A DNA stretch of 64,000 bases from Agaricus subrufescens (taxonomy: Eukaryota > Basidiomycota > Agaricomycetes > Agaricales > Agaricaceae): assembly GCA_029945375.1 (NCBI GenBank), contig CM057059.1, positions 2,914,001 to 2,978,000 of the forward strand, in the 5' to 3' direction. The translations under genes and the position numbers were made by a program. This document shows, in pieces, positions 44,213 to 54,961 of the stretch (positions are counted from its first letter, which is position 1; the number at the start of each line of letters is the position of its first letter). The notes below the pieces were generated by a model, which worked only from the letters and a program-made list of their open reading frames with translations, was not told the origin of the DNA and did no database searches.

Positions 44213-45758
44213 TCATCCGGCAGTTTCCAACCTAGGTAACCAGCCAACCGGTTTTGCACCCTCCCATAATTCCACTCTACCCCCTTGCTCAACCATCCTC
44301 ACCAACTCCTCTTTAAACGTAGGCGTCCAGTAAAGCTGGTTGTTCATAAACTCTAGTCGAAACTGGCTTTCCGGTAGTAGCCTTGACAGCTGTGAGCAGT
44401 AGCGTCGAAGGGTTCCTAGCACCTTATCCTCCTTGAGATAATGACCGGTAAAACTGTCGACGTAGACTTGCTTGAATTTCGACAACGTCAGCGTTTCTGG
44501 ACGTTCAGCCAAAGACGTCGGAGATTCCAGGCTACTAAAAACGTCGTCCATGAAAGTAGTGGAACATTTCTTGAATACTAGGCGCTCGACGTTAGGAAGT
44601 GTCGAAATATAAGATAATATCGAGAAGCCATGATGGATGACGGCATTTCCTATTTCCACTTCGGATAATGTCAAAGGCAACCGCTCGAAAAAACGGGAAA
44701 TATAATCTGAAGGTTCCAGAGGTGAGCATGAGTCTCACCAAGCGAATGTTTCCAGAACAGGCATGCGGACATAGTGTAGCATTGCACGGTCCACAGTATT
44801 CCGATCGTCCACGCGCCACTCAAATAGCTTCAAGCGTGGTAAGGTGAAAGGGGAAGAAGGCAGTTGTATCCCTTGGATCTGACACATGTTGGGACTTCTA
44901 AGCCTGAACTCTACCAGCTGGGTACATTTTGAGAGCAGCTCTAGACAGACTCCAAGTGGCATGAAAGCGAGATGCAAAATCTCGATTTTAGACCAAGACA
45001 GGGAGATATGACAATTAATATTCTTCATGACAAGATGGATGCACGGGCTGTCGATTGACACTTGGGTGGTGTCCGAATCCCTGATCTTGCAAAGGGATAA
45101 GTGCTTGACGTTATAAAAATTGGGAAAGTATTGCATTATCCAGGTGGGCGAGGTATTACTCACATGAAGCATGCGAATGCGAGAAATGTGTTCTTGCAGA
45201 AGCGGGACAATGATGGAGGAGTCACTGGGCACCCAGCAGCACGGATGGTCAAGGCTAGCAGAGATAAGGAGATGACGAGATCGTTTGAAGATCGTCTGCA
45301 TAAGTTGTAAGTCCCTGTTGTCTGCGATGCATGATGTCCATGTAGATGGTGTTGATGACATAACGTTGTTCCAGTGAGCTGAGACTGCACTAAGCACACT
45401 AATAGCCTGGGGATACGCGGCTCCCTCCTGGGTGGCAGCCCGACTGAAATACGAGGGGGGGAGGCATGCAGGGAGGCTTCGGGTCAGCTCCATACGTTTC
45501 TATGAAATCGACAGGTGGGCATGCAAACTGAAAAATAAGAGCAAGGCTTTCGACGGGTAGAGAATATATGGGTGATCGCATTTCATTTCTTTTTCTAAGT
45601 AATCTGGATCGCTCGACGAACAACCTTGATATGAGATCTTCTGTGTGCTTGATCTCGACATCGATATTATCCTTCCCAGCAGTTCTGGGCCGCAGCGTGG
45701 CAGGTGTATCCAATTTCGGTTGAAAGCAGTAAGGACAGGTGGCAAGATTGGTAGTCAT
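44213..45758 (-). pseudogene. F-box-like/LRR gene, array copy 4 (decayed)
   Basis: Start by homology at ATG 45758 (MTTNLATCPYCFQPKL). Two lesions are seen. A run of seven cytosines on the coding strand (G7 at 45455-45461) lies where the frame shifts between DFIETYGADP and SRAATQEGAAYP. An in-frame TGA at 44735-44737 follows VLETFAW, and the same frame continues on the far side (DYISRFFERLPLTLSEVEI). The remainder, to a stop at 44213, is open and similar to copies 1-3. A 52-nt intron (GTATGG at 45495 to CAG at 45444) would bypass the first lesion, but I find no splice that removes the TGA. Confidence 0.8.
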
Positions 45759-45912
45759 GTTGGAACGGCTGATTGATTGCGGTGGGATTGGAGGCCAAGA
45801 TTCGAGATTCGAAGGTGTTGGTAGGAAGGCGCAGTAGCTCACTGAGATTTGTCAGAGCGATAGACAAGACAACTGGGTACACACGAAACCAACGAGACGG
45901 GAGGGTGACCTG

Positions 45913-45941
45913 CCATTTTTCACACGTCTCTATAAATGGAT
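45913..45941 (-). promoter_or_regulatory. Core promoter element of F-box copy 4
   Basis: Minus-strand ATCCATTTATAGAGACGTGT followed by GAAAAATGG, about 155 bases upstream of ATG 45758. It retains a TTTATAG TATA-like core although the gene is broken. Confidence 0.45.
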
Positions 45942-46368
45942 TTCTAGTACGTCTTAGACCAGATTGCCGATCGTTCTCATGAGAACAACCATTTACCAAA
46001 CTCCCTTATTACCATCAAAGGGAAAAAAGAAAGTAAGTCACATTAGGCATCCTTGATCTCACAAATCTCCTGGGTGCCTGTCCACCATGGGCCCTTGTCG
46101 TATTTCCAGTTTATGCCTAAATATAACCAGTTCTACAAGCTGCCCTCGAAGGACTCCAGTCACAGGTCGTACTGATTAATATCCAGACGCAATGGAACAT
46201 TCGGAAAGTATTGGCGTCAGCGGGCATCTATTCGGGAGCATCTGCAACACCCTATCTAAAGCGTCCGTTGCTTGAATCGAAGTTACCATTAGAAAGACTA
46301 CAACACGAGAGCTGGTTTCACATAGCTTCTACCAGGGAAATGAAGAAAATACAAAATCTGAGTCTGCG

Positions 46369-47635
46369 CTACTTTTTCCGTCCTTTCCTTACAGCTGTTG
46401 CACCGCCAGCTCCATTTCTGAGGCATTCAGCACAATACCATTTTTCAGGAACCGGCTGTTTCAAACCAACACAGCTGAGATGGAACTGGACACCCACGTC
46501 AGATACAATTCAAGTCGTCAGAACAAAGAGACAAACCCATTCATAGGGACATCCATTTTCATTATCACAAGCCACCATCTGTCCAGCTTGATCAGTGACC
46601 TATCCAAGTAGTAACAGCAAACCTTCACTTACGTCTCCGTAACTCTGCTTTTGGCAGAAACAATACAACCGCTCATCCTCAGCATCATCGTCAACGTCCA
46701 TCTCGTCGTCTCCTCCAGCCTCTGGTTCGGATTCTTCAACAGGGACAACTTGTCGAAGTCGCGACCTAGCATGTGTCGTTTGTGATATCACAGCAGCAGA
46801 TGGTGAAGCAGAGCGATGTTTAGTAGGAGATGGCACTGGTGTGATCTTGATGGAGCCAGAATTGTTGATACGACGTTCTGGAAAGAGATTTAGTGTGGTT
46901 GAAGACGATATAAAAAAAAAAAAAATCTAACTCTTGGTCACGCTAACGCCACCAGTGGCAGCCGCTGCGCTGGGGGTGGGTGTAGCTGAGCCTTGCCTTG
47001 ATTCCGATGGGTTGGCCAATGCGTTTCTTAAGCTCTCACTAATTTGTTGAGCGGGATTGCGGCCACCTGGCCCAAAATCAACATTAAAGCCTATTGCAGA
47101 GCCTGCTTTTCCCAGAGCAGAGGTTGCGTCAGGAACTTCTCCTTGAAGATGCTTGACTTTGATGATGTCGGCATCAAGACGAGCTCTTGTTCGTGTAATG
47201 AGATCGATCAGGCGTTGGGCAAGAATGCATTTCTCATCGGAAAGTTCTTGAATCTCGGCGTATGACTCTTGAATCTTTGCGGGTATGCCGGCGCTCTTGG
47301 GTGAGGGTGCTCGCTGTGAAGGATCCGGAGACGAGGAGGACGATGATTTTATTGAATGTCGAACATAACGAGCAGAGTCTCGATCAATTTCCTGGTGAAG
47401 TTCTTCATTCAGACACTAAGCCTCAGTTTTCTGGGCATAATGATTATAATTACCTTGCACCCTTGCCTCCTTCAGCCTAATTTCTTGAAGCAAGTGGTTG
47501 GCTTCGTGTGGTAGGTTGTCAAGGCCTAAAGCTGGTTCAGAAAGGCGTGGCGAGTAGAGAACCGCACTCACTGTATATAAACTCTGAGGCTATTGTTGCA
47601 GCCTCCTCAAAGTTCTGGCCGTTCACGACGCTCAT
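46369..47635 (-). CDS. ING-family protein with C-terminal PHD finger
   Basis: ATG at 47635 (MSVVNGQNFEEAATIASEFI, then LDNLPHEANHLLQEIRLKEA), a typical ING N-terminal helical domain. Next comes EIDRDSARYVRH and LSDEKCILAQRLIDLITRTR. The middle is low-complexity (SATPTPSAAAATGG). The PHD finger is split by introns: ERLYCFCQKQSYGD, MVACDNENGCPYEW, FHLSCVGLK, WYCAEC, giving all eight zinc ligands C4HC3. It ends VRKGRKK at a stop at 46369-46371. ING proteins read trimethylated H3K4 and direct histone acetyltransferase or deacetylase complexes. Which complex cannot be told here. Several introns are inferred between blocks. Confidence 0.85.
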
Positions 47636-48050
47636 GATGGTAAGGAATCAAGTCACAAGCGAGTAGGGAGGGTTACATCAGCTCATATCACATGATAAAC
47701 AGCTATAAATAAACTTGCATTACATCCAAACCACTTAATTACAATCTGGACTATGTCCTTTCTCTCATGAAAAAATGAACTTGCTACCCGCGCTTCTGAA
47801 ATTTTACAGGAGCTCTCGTAAATGATTGCTCACCTTTGTTGTGGATTTACTAACTCATCTCGCCTGACTTTGCGACTCTCATCTTTGAAGTCTCGTGGTT
47901 GTTTTATTTTTAGCGAGTGAGCCTTCTCCATCCCACTCTGAGTGTATGGCTCGACATAGATAGAACTTAGTGATTATTTCTGCTGCGCCTGCTATTTCCG
48001 CCCGCTACAACTCGTGCTGAAGAATACATATACATTTGCAAGAATACCTT
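47636..48050. other. Short intergenic region
   Basis: 415 bases between the ING start and the stop of the DUF1479 gene, both on the minus strand. I see no other feature. Confidence 0.5.
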
Positions 48051-49904
48051 CTACAATCCAAGAATGTGATTAACTTTATCAACAAATTCCTTGCTCTCTC
48101 TCTGAGCTGTAGGCAATGCTTCGAACCTCTCAAAGCCAAGCATGCGCTTTCCTTCAACGGACTTTACATTTTCGACTGAACCTCTACCAACACACTTCGA
48201 TTCACCTTCACCTCCAGGGAAATCACTAAAACAACTCATCAGCTCCGATAGCGTAAAATTAGTCGAGAACCAAAACTGTACGGAGCAGGGAGACCAGAGA
48301 TGAAGTTGTCACGTTGGTCGCGAAGGTAATGAGCACTGATAGGAACAGCTAAATGTTGACTCTTATCTCTTTAGTAACTGGACAAAAGCTCACTTGTTGA
48401 GGGTCAAGGGGACGGCAGGAATGTAAAGTACGGAAGAATCGCCAGTTCCGCGGTGTTGTCCTTCGACAGCATGAACAACATCGCAATGCCCTAAACGAAA
48501 AGAATTTAGTTAGCCTCCCGCTGCCCCAGAAACGAGCTACCAACAGTAAACTTGATCGCCGGGTTGGATCTTGGGAATCGAAACCACAGTTTGGTCAAGT
48601 TTTAAATGAGGATGTGACTTTACATTGAGCTCTTGAGTCTTGCCGATGATACTACCAGGGAAACCAGAATGATCGAGATCAAGTTCCCAGTCCTCGAATT
48701 TGAGAGCACTAGAGTTTGGGTTTTTGGGACGGAAGAAAGGGCGGAGAATGATATAGGCGGAGGCAACAGGTATGTTGGGTAAGACTTGCAGGGTACCATC
48801 GTTCGGACCTGAAGACGAGAGGGAGGTCCAACCTTGCCATGGCCGGAATATAGTGCATGCATTTCTACAACATGTTATAAGGAAAGATGTCTCGAGTTCC
48901 GAGAAACCGAGAGCGTACGAAGTATGATAAAGATCATTCTGAACAGCGATCCTCGGGGTAGCATTGAAAGGATCATGCTGCTTCCAATGGTTCCCGCCCT
49001 TCAAAATATTAGCGAAAACCCTTCTATAACCGGGATCCTCCCAACGTTCCACAGACCCGCCGTCAATATGGGGCCCAAGCGTAAATGTGGTATCCCCGGG
49101 TTGACGAATTCTCAGGCGGTCATAATATGATATCGGTACATCTAACCTAATCTGATCTGCTGCGGAAGAATGCCATAAAGACAGAAGAAATTTGTGAGTG
49201 TTAACTAGTCCTTCGTGGGTTCGTGCTTGGGTTTGGGCGATCGAGTTATATATTTCATACACTTGGATGTTGCCCTCAGGGAAGCCTGAAATAGCTGAGT
49301 ATTTTTGTCCCTTAACGTAGAATCATGAGATGCCTACCTTTGATATGGTTAACATTTGCCGCTGCGTAATCTCTGATCTGTTGCTTCCATGCAAGAGCCT
49401 CCTGCACCGGGTTTGGAGCGGCCGTTCCATACTAAAGAAGCAACAAAGCACTTACGTCTTTGGGTATAGCGCCAGTAACGACGACCGTTCCAACCCGCTT
49501 GATATGATCGATCTGTTTTTGGCTAACCTTGCCTAACTTCATATCATTATAGCTTATTTTGGCGATGAGCTAGTAACAATAAATAGACGCCGACGATAAT
49601 ATGATTCCGATTTCGCATTTACCCCGTTCCCTTTCTCCACAATTTCCCCAACAGTGCTTTCAAGTTCGGTCAAAACTTGCCTCCAACTTTCAACGAGCTC
49701 ATCCTTGAATATATTTTTCTTTAGTTCTGTAAATCTGGCAGGCAGAGCAGTTTGCTCCCCGCCGGGTGTGAGAGTTGTGAAGATTGATGAGATGGAACCT
49801 TCCTCTCTGGGAAGCCGCCTTTGCGAAATTGTTGTTGCTAAATGTCGGGAAATTTTTGATGAAACGAAGAGACGCCTGTTGCCAAGAGAGACTAGAGGAT
49901 ACAT
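48051..49904 (-). CDS. DUF1479 family protein (2-oxoglutarate/Fe(II) oxygenase-like)
   Basis: ATG 49904; the first exon (MYPLVSLGNRRLFVSSKISR) looks like a mitochondrial targeting peptide, then LPARFTELKKNIFKDELVES. Following blocks: KISYNDMKLGKVSQKQIDHI and KRVGTVVVTGAIPKD; EALAWKQQIRDYAAANVNHI; YNSIAQTQARTHEGLVNT; DVPISYYDRLRIRQPGDTTF, LGPHIDGGSVERWED; WQGWTSLSSSGPNDGTLQVL; WHCDVVHAVEGQHRGTGDSS; LGFERFEALPTAQRES to the stop. The HID and WHCDVVH motifs fit a facial-triad iron site. The family is widespread in fungi but its reaction is not established. Several introns are supported by phase. The start is divergent from SulP A. Confidence 0.85.
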
Positions 49905-50493
49905 GATAGTGGAGAGATCTCAGAGCAAGCGTCGAAGTAATGAGTCAGAGCGTGTACAAAGTCAGAGTCGCTGGGAAGTCTCTGGGGTGTACTTTTCCCC
50001 GGAAGGAAAAGGCGTGGCATTGAAACTCCAGGAAAGTCACACCCCATGTCCAGCAAAGGTCGAGCCCTGTGAGATCAACCTTATGATCGGAATATGCTTC
50101 AGGGTCGACCTGTTCCGTAAGATAAACGGAAAATAAGGAGCGGATCAGGGACCGTTTGTAAGCGACGGACTAGACGTCAATTACGCAGCCATTATCCCTT
50201 AGGTAGAAAGGGCGGCGTTATATCTTACGGACTTGACAACATTACAAGTCAGCTGCTCCCAAGTCGAACTGCAGAGGGAGGTTCCGGAAACTGGAGCGCT
50301 GTGACAGAGCAATTACCTGGGTCCACAGAAGGAGAAGCGACGGATTAGAAGCGAGCTTCATACTGGTCTGATCTCGCTTCCCGATATAGGTGACCTGGAT
50401 GAACTCATCGCCACCACTTTGGCTTCTCCATCATGGAAAACTAGTGGCTTGTGTTTCAATTTTCAGCTATCGCCTCCATATATCTGCTCGAGC
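49905..50493. promoter_or_regulatory. Divergent promoter of DUF1479 and SulP A
   Basis: 589 bases between divergent starts. A diverged copy of this region, with blocks such as GAGCGGATCA and GCGACGG, is found at 54560-54961 before SulP B, so it was duplicated with the permease. Confidence 0.6.
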
Positions 50494-53182
50494 ATGGCTT
50501 CTACACCAACCTACAGCCTCGCAGACTCTACTACTTCTCTCATGGGACTCGATGCAGAAGTCATCTCGCTTTCCGAGGAGCGAACAGCTCTGTTGGATAG
50601 AAATGCATCCCGGAGAATGAGTTATAGTAGCGGCATTGCTACACCCAACACTTGTACGCCCGCAACTCGCGGAGTCGCTGCCAACTTTTGTGCAAACACT
50701 CATTGGTACTCTCTAGACTACTACACAGGCAAGGACACTTCTGTCTTTACAAAACGGGCCAGGTACTATATACCCTCGCTGGCATGGATACCCAATTACT
50801 CTTTCGACCTGTACGTGTTAACTTATCGTACACCACTGTCCCCAAATCACTCATAAAACAGACTCGGAGCTGATGTTCTAGCTGGCCTGACCGTGGCGGC
50901 ATTGCTTGTACCCCAGTCTGTTAGTTATGCAACTTCTCTCGCCGGCATTAGCCCAGTCGCTGGTCTAGTACGTTCACCTTCCGTTGACCCTCGATAAGCT
51001 ATCAGTCCCGTATTCAAAATACATCACCATTTCCCCTTAGGTTTCAGCCTCTATCCCGGGCATCATATACGCGTTTCTCGGAACATCCAAACAGCTGAAT
51101 GTGGGGCCGGAGGCAGCGACATGCCTAATGATGGGCCAAGCTGTCGCCGAAATATTGCGGGATCATACCGGAGACGATGTGGCCACATTGGGCCTCGTCA
51201 TTTCAACGGCCATAACTCTCCAAGTAAGTCTGCCCCGTTCCATCAAGAGTAGAGGGCTAATTGAGTATCTGCTCCATGGAGATTGGCGTGATTCAATTCT
51301 TGCTTGGATTCTTTCGTTTGGGTTTCATCGATGTTGTACTCAGTCGGGCATTGCTTCGTGGCTTTATCACTGCCGTCGCTGTCGTCATTATGGTGTACGT
51401 TTTGTTCTAACGATTCTTCTATTAGTATCATATGCTGACGCTATTTAGGGAGCAATTGATTCCTATGTTCGGGTTGACGGCGCTGTCACGTGAGTTCGAT
51501 CTCGAAACATCGCTTGACAAGATTGTCTTTCTCTGTCGATATACCTGGTCGAATTTCAACCCTCTATCAACCGTTGTCAGCTTTGGCGCATTGTTCGCCC
51601 TGATTGCTATCCGTTTTGTGAAAGGCTTCTTCAAGAACTACTGGTTTATCTATCGCATTCCCGAGGTGCTGCTTGTTGTCATTGTTTCCACTAGTATGTC
51701 CTTCAAATTCTATCCTCGCACAGAAATTAAACTTGGTCGTTAGTACTGAGCTCCCACTATCAATGGCACAATCATGGTCTGGGAATTCTTGGCGCCGTCA
51801 ATGTCCCAACGGGTAGTTCTTTCTTCAACTTCCCTTTCACAAGCAGAACAATGCATTACGTTCATGAAACGACGTCCACTGCATTGTACGTTAATCTCTT
51901 GTTTCCTATAATATCCCGGCTCCAATGACGAGTTATTTTCAGCATTATTGCTATAGTAGGCTTCCTCGACAGTATTGTTGCCGCGAAGCAAAGTGCGGCC
52001 CGTTTTGGTTATTCGATAAGCCCGAATCGCGATTTGGTGGCTCTAGGCGCGGCTAATGTTGGAGCGGCATTCTTCCCCGGAACACTCCCCGCTGTTGGTT
52101 CTATCACGCGCTCACGAATTAACGATGATATTGGTGTTCACTCGCAAATGGCCTCCCTTGTTTGCTCTTCGGTCGTCTTACTTGCGACGTTCGTTTTTCT
52201 TCCTTACATGCACCATCTGCCTTCATGCGTTCTTTCGGTTATGTGAGTGTTTCATAATTGACACATCGGTGATATAAGGGTGTTAATATGAATGCTCTAG
52301 TATTATCTTGATCATCTTTTCACTCTTGGCTGAGGCGCCTCATGATGTCATGTTCTATTGGAGGTTAGTCATGTGTAATCAACATTGAACTGTGGTGGAT
52401 ATCTAACGTTATTGTCAAACAGGATGGGTGCCTGGATAGACCTTAGCCTCATGGGACTCACATTCTTCTGCTCTATCGTCTACAATGTTGAGGTCGGAAT
52501 TATTGCGAGTTTGATTATCTCGCTTCTCCTGTTGGTTCGTCGGTCTTCAAAACCCCGGATGACGATATTAGGACATATTCCCGGAACCGATAGATGGAGG
52601 CCAGTGAACGAGGACCCTGAAGCTGAAGAAGATGTTCCGGGAGCTCTTGTTGTCCGCATTAGGGAGAACCTGGACTTCGCTAACACAGCCCAACTCAAAG
52701 GTGGGTCTCTTTCTGCGTAGCCCAATTTGGCAGGAGATTGATGATACTGGGATTGGTGTAGAACGTTTGCGCCGCTTAGAGTTATATGGTCCGATCAGAA
52801 CACATCCATCTGAAGCGCCACAACGAGAGGAGACAACTGTCATTGTTTTCCACATGGCCGACGTAGACAAATGTGATGCCTGGTAAGATCTCATGCAACA
52901 TTTTAGTTTCATCTTCTCATGGACCGCGTAGTGCTCTGCAAATTTTCTATGACCTCCTCAAAGATTATCAAGTATGTTTTCTTGGCCTCACAGCTGAGAA
53001 TTCGTTGTAACTAATAATATTCGTCCTAGGCCCGGGGAATTGACTTGTTCTTTACGCATCTAAAAGGCAGAACGCAGCGACAATTCATGCAGGCTGGTAT
53101 CTGGGAGTTGCTCGGTGCCGATGCCTTCAGACAAACCGTTGCCGATGCCATAGCTATCGTCGAAGCTTCTAACTACTACTAA
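50494..53182 (+). CDS. SulP-family sulfate permease A with STAS domain
   Basis: ATG 50494 (MASTPTYSLADSTTSLMGLD), matched by the paralogue's start. Exons are interrupted by short introns; the protein continues YYTGKDTSVFTKRARYYIPS and then LAWIPNYSF. The transporter signature is in ADVLAGLTVAALLVPQSVSY and LGTSKQLNVGPEAATCL. Further helices include VAAKQSAARFGYSISPNRDL, GAANVGAAFFPGTLPAVGSI and FLPYMHHLPSCVLSVI. The cytosolic STAS domain begins near DRWRPVNEDPEAEEDVPGAL and includes VVRIRENLDFANTAQLKERL and IVFHMADVDKCDASALQIFY. It ends EASNYY, stop at 53180-53182. The family imports sulfate, or another oxyanion, by proton symport or anion exchange. Estimated length about 750-800 residues. 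Confidence 0.9.
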
Positions 53183-54242
53183 ATTTTCCTGCTCTGGAGT
53201 GCGAGACGTTTGGGTCTATCGTTTCCTTATGTTTCTAGGTTTCTTTTGCTCTCTTCGGTGGATCAATGGAATGGAATACCACTTTAATACCACTTTACCA
53301 TCAATCATCCTGTACAACAATAATCTCATTTGTATCATATGATATTTACACTTATAGCTTAGTCCACAATAAACTCATCTTCCATCATGTACTAATTGGA
53401 GACGAGATAGTGAGTTTGGATGAACTCCGCGATGGCTGACTGCTATGTTCAGGGACGTATGACAGGCTGTCTAATGATATACTACCGCTGATTGGTATAT
53501 TTTTGATAAATACTGCCCGAGCCCGAAGGGCTACAGTATATTAGTATTCCATGTGACCAAACCGACGCCCAAGCCCATTCTCGCCTTCCCCCTCAACACC
53601 GTTTCATGTTAACACATGCATAAGACGTGTATCTTTTGCAATGGCTTCGTCAAATAAGAGAATCTATTGGTGCCTCGCCCCTTGTACCTCCTGTACATGT
53701 CGATTTAATTCAATGAAAATTAAAATGACTCAGTGATGATAACAAGGTTGGTTTGATCGGTGTGTTTTCTCAGAAGGAGGCCTGTCATGAGAATGTCAAA
53801 ACGTGGTACAATTACTGACAACTTTCATATTTACCATAAGTAACCGTCCATTGAAAGGAACATAACAGGTGATACCCCATGGTCTTCTACCGCCGACTAG
53901 TATATGTGCTGTCAGCTATGCTTGCATTCATCGCCCGCGGACACTCGTCGCATGTGGACCACGTAAGGTGGGACGCGACGGCGTTCTAGGGACTTGAAGG
54001 CCCCCATTACCCGGTACCCCGAGGGGACTATAAGAATAACAATCCAGCGAAGGAGTTCGTCGGCTATTCCTGATTGAAGGCTAAATAGTCCACAGAATTA
54101 CAGAGGCACACGATCGCTTGTTCGTTGGCACATGCGAGGGGCTATGCATTCTTGGGGCTTCCACTGATAAGAAGGTTGACCCCCCAGTTTTTTGACGCTT
54201 ACTTGCCGGTGGCGCTGTACCTGGCTTCACTTCCCTTGTAAC
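53183..54242. other. Spacer between the two permease genes
   Basis: About 1.06 kb. The first 160 bases are the 3' UTR of SulP A. I see no gene or repeat in the remainder; it is unlike the left flank of SulP A, so it is either unique or too diverged to match by eye. Confidence 0.5.
53326..53345 (+). promoter_or_regulatory. Conserved 3' UTR block, SulP A copy
   Basis: A 20-base block, TCATTTGTATCATATGATAT, about 145 bases after the stop, identical at 57765-57784 after SulP B, while the surrounding UTRs are strongly diverged. It contains the palindrome ATCATATGAT. Confidence 0.5.
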
Positions 54243-54560
54243 GTGGTTTTGGCAATGATGGAGTAATAAATAGACGCCAGTAGTGATATCGATAGGTCCT
54301 ACAGGACTTTTACCCTGTTCCGTTCCGTTTCTTCGAGATTCTCGGCGATTTCGCTCGTAATATAGTCGAGTACGAGTTCGAGAACTGTCAAAACATGTGC
54401 TCTTGCAACTTTATTAAATATGGCTGGCGAGGCAGTGAGTCCCGAGTTGCTTGGAGCGATCGGAGCCGCGAAAACTGGAAATGAGCCTTTGTGAGAAATT
54501 CTCGCTACAAAGTAACTGCGAGGCAAACGCGTCTGTCGACGCGAGAAACTATCTCAAGGC
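54243..54560 (-). pseudogene. Decayed 5' end of a DUF1479 gene (passenger of the duplication)
   Basis: The plus strand TAATAAATAGACGCC, CTTTTACCC(T/C)GTTCC and CTGTCAAAACATG match 49574-49680. The minus-strand translation ASPAIFNKVARAHVLTVLEL and SEIAENLEETE parallels ALPARFTELKKNIFKDELVE and TVGEIVEKG of the DUF1479 N-terminus. It has no start codon in register and no downstream exons. It lies ahead of SulP B exactly as the intact gene lies ahead of SulP A. Confidence 0.75.
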
Positions 54561-54961
54561 CCGGATTAACAGGACAGATGCAAATCAGGATTTCTCCGGA
54601 AGGAAAAAAGGCGAGACATATCTAATTTCAGACCCGAGGTCGTATGGAGAGAGCCGAGGCCCATGATCGGAGGGTCATGGACGCGTGAGATGTTCCTCAT
54701 GAGAAAGAGAAGACGAGCGGATCACAGAGACCCTTGGCGACGGAAGACATGCAAAATGCCCCCTTGGAATAACTGAGAGAGACGACAGGTTGAACAGTGT
54801 GTATTCCAGTCTGTTCACTAGTTCGAGCAAAGCACGGAGAGCTGTGACTGCGCGGCCATATCTGGCAGCGAGGGATCAAGTCACCAACGGCTCGATCGTG
54901 GAAAAGTGGCGTCGAAACCTGCATTTTCAATTTTCGTCCTCTACTTATATATCTGCCGAGC

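Noticed and set aside
44700..44740. Intron (GTGAGA..TTCAG) removing the TGA of F-box copy 4
   Set aside because: It would be only 32 nt and would leave the downstream exon out of frame.
49654..50136. 160-codon open frame, plus strand
   Set aside because: Antisense to the first exon of the DUF1479 gene and extending into its promoter; no independent support.
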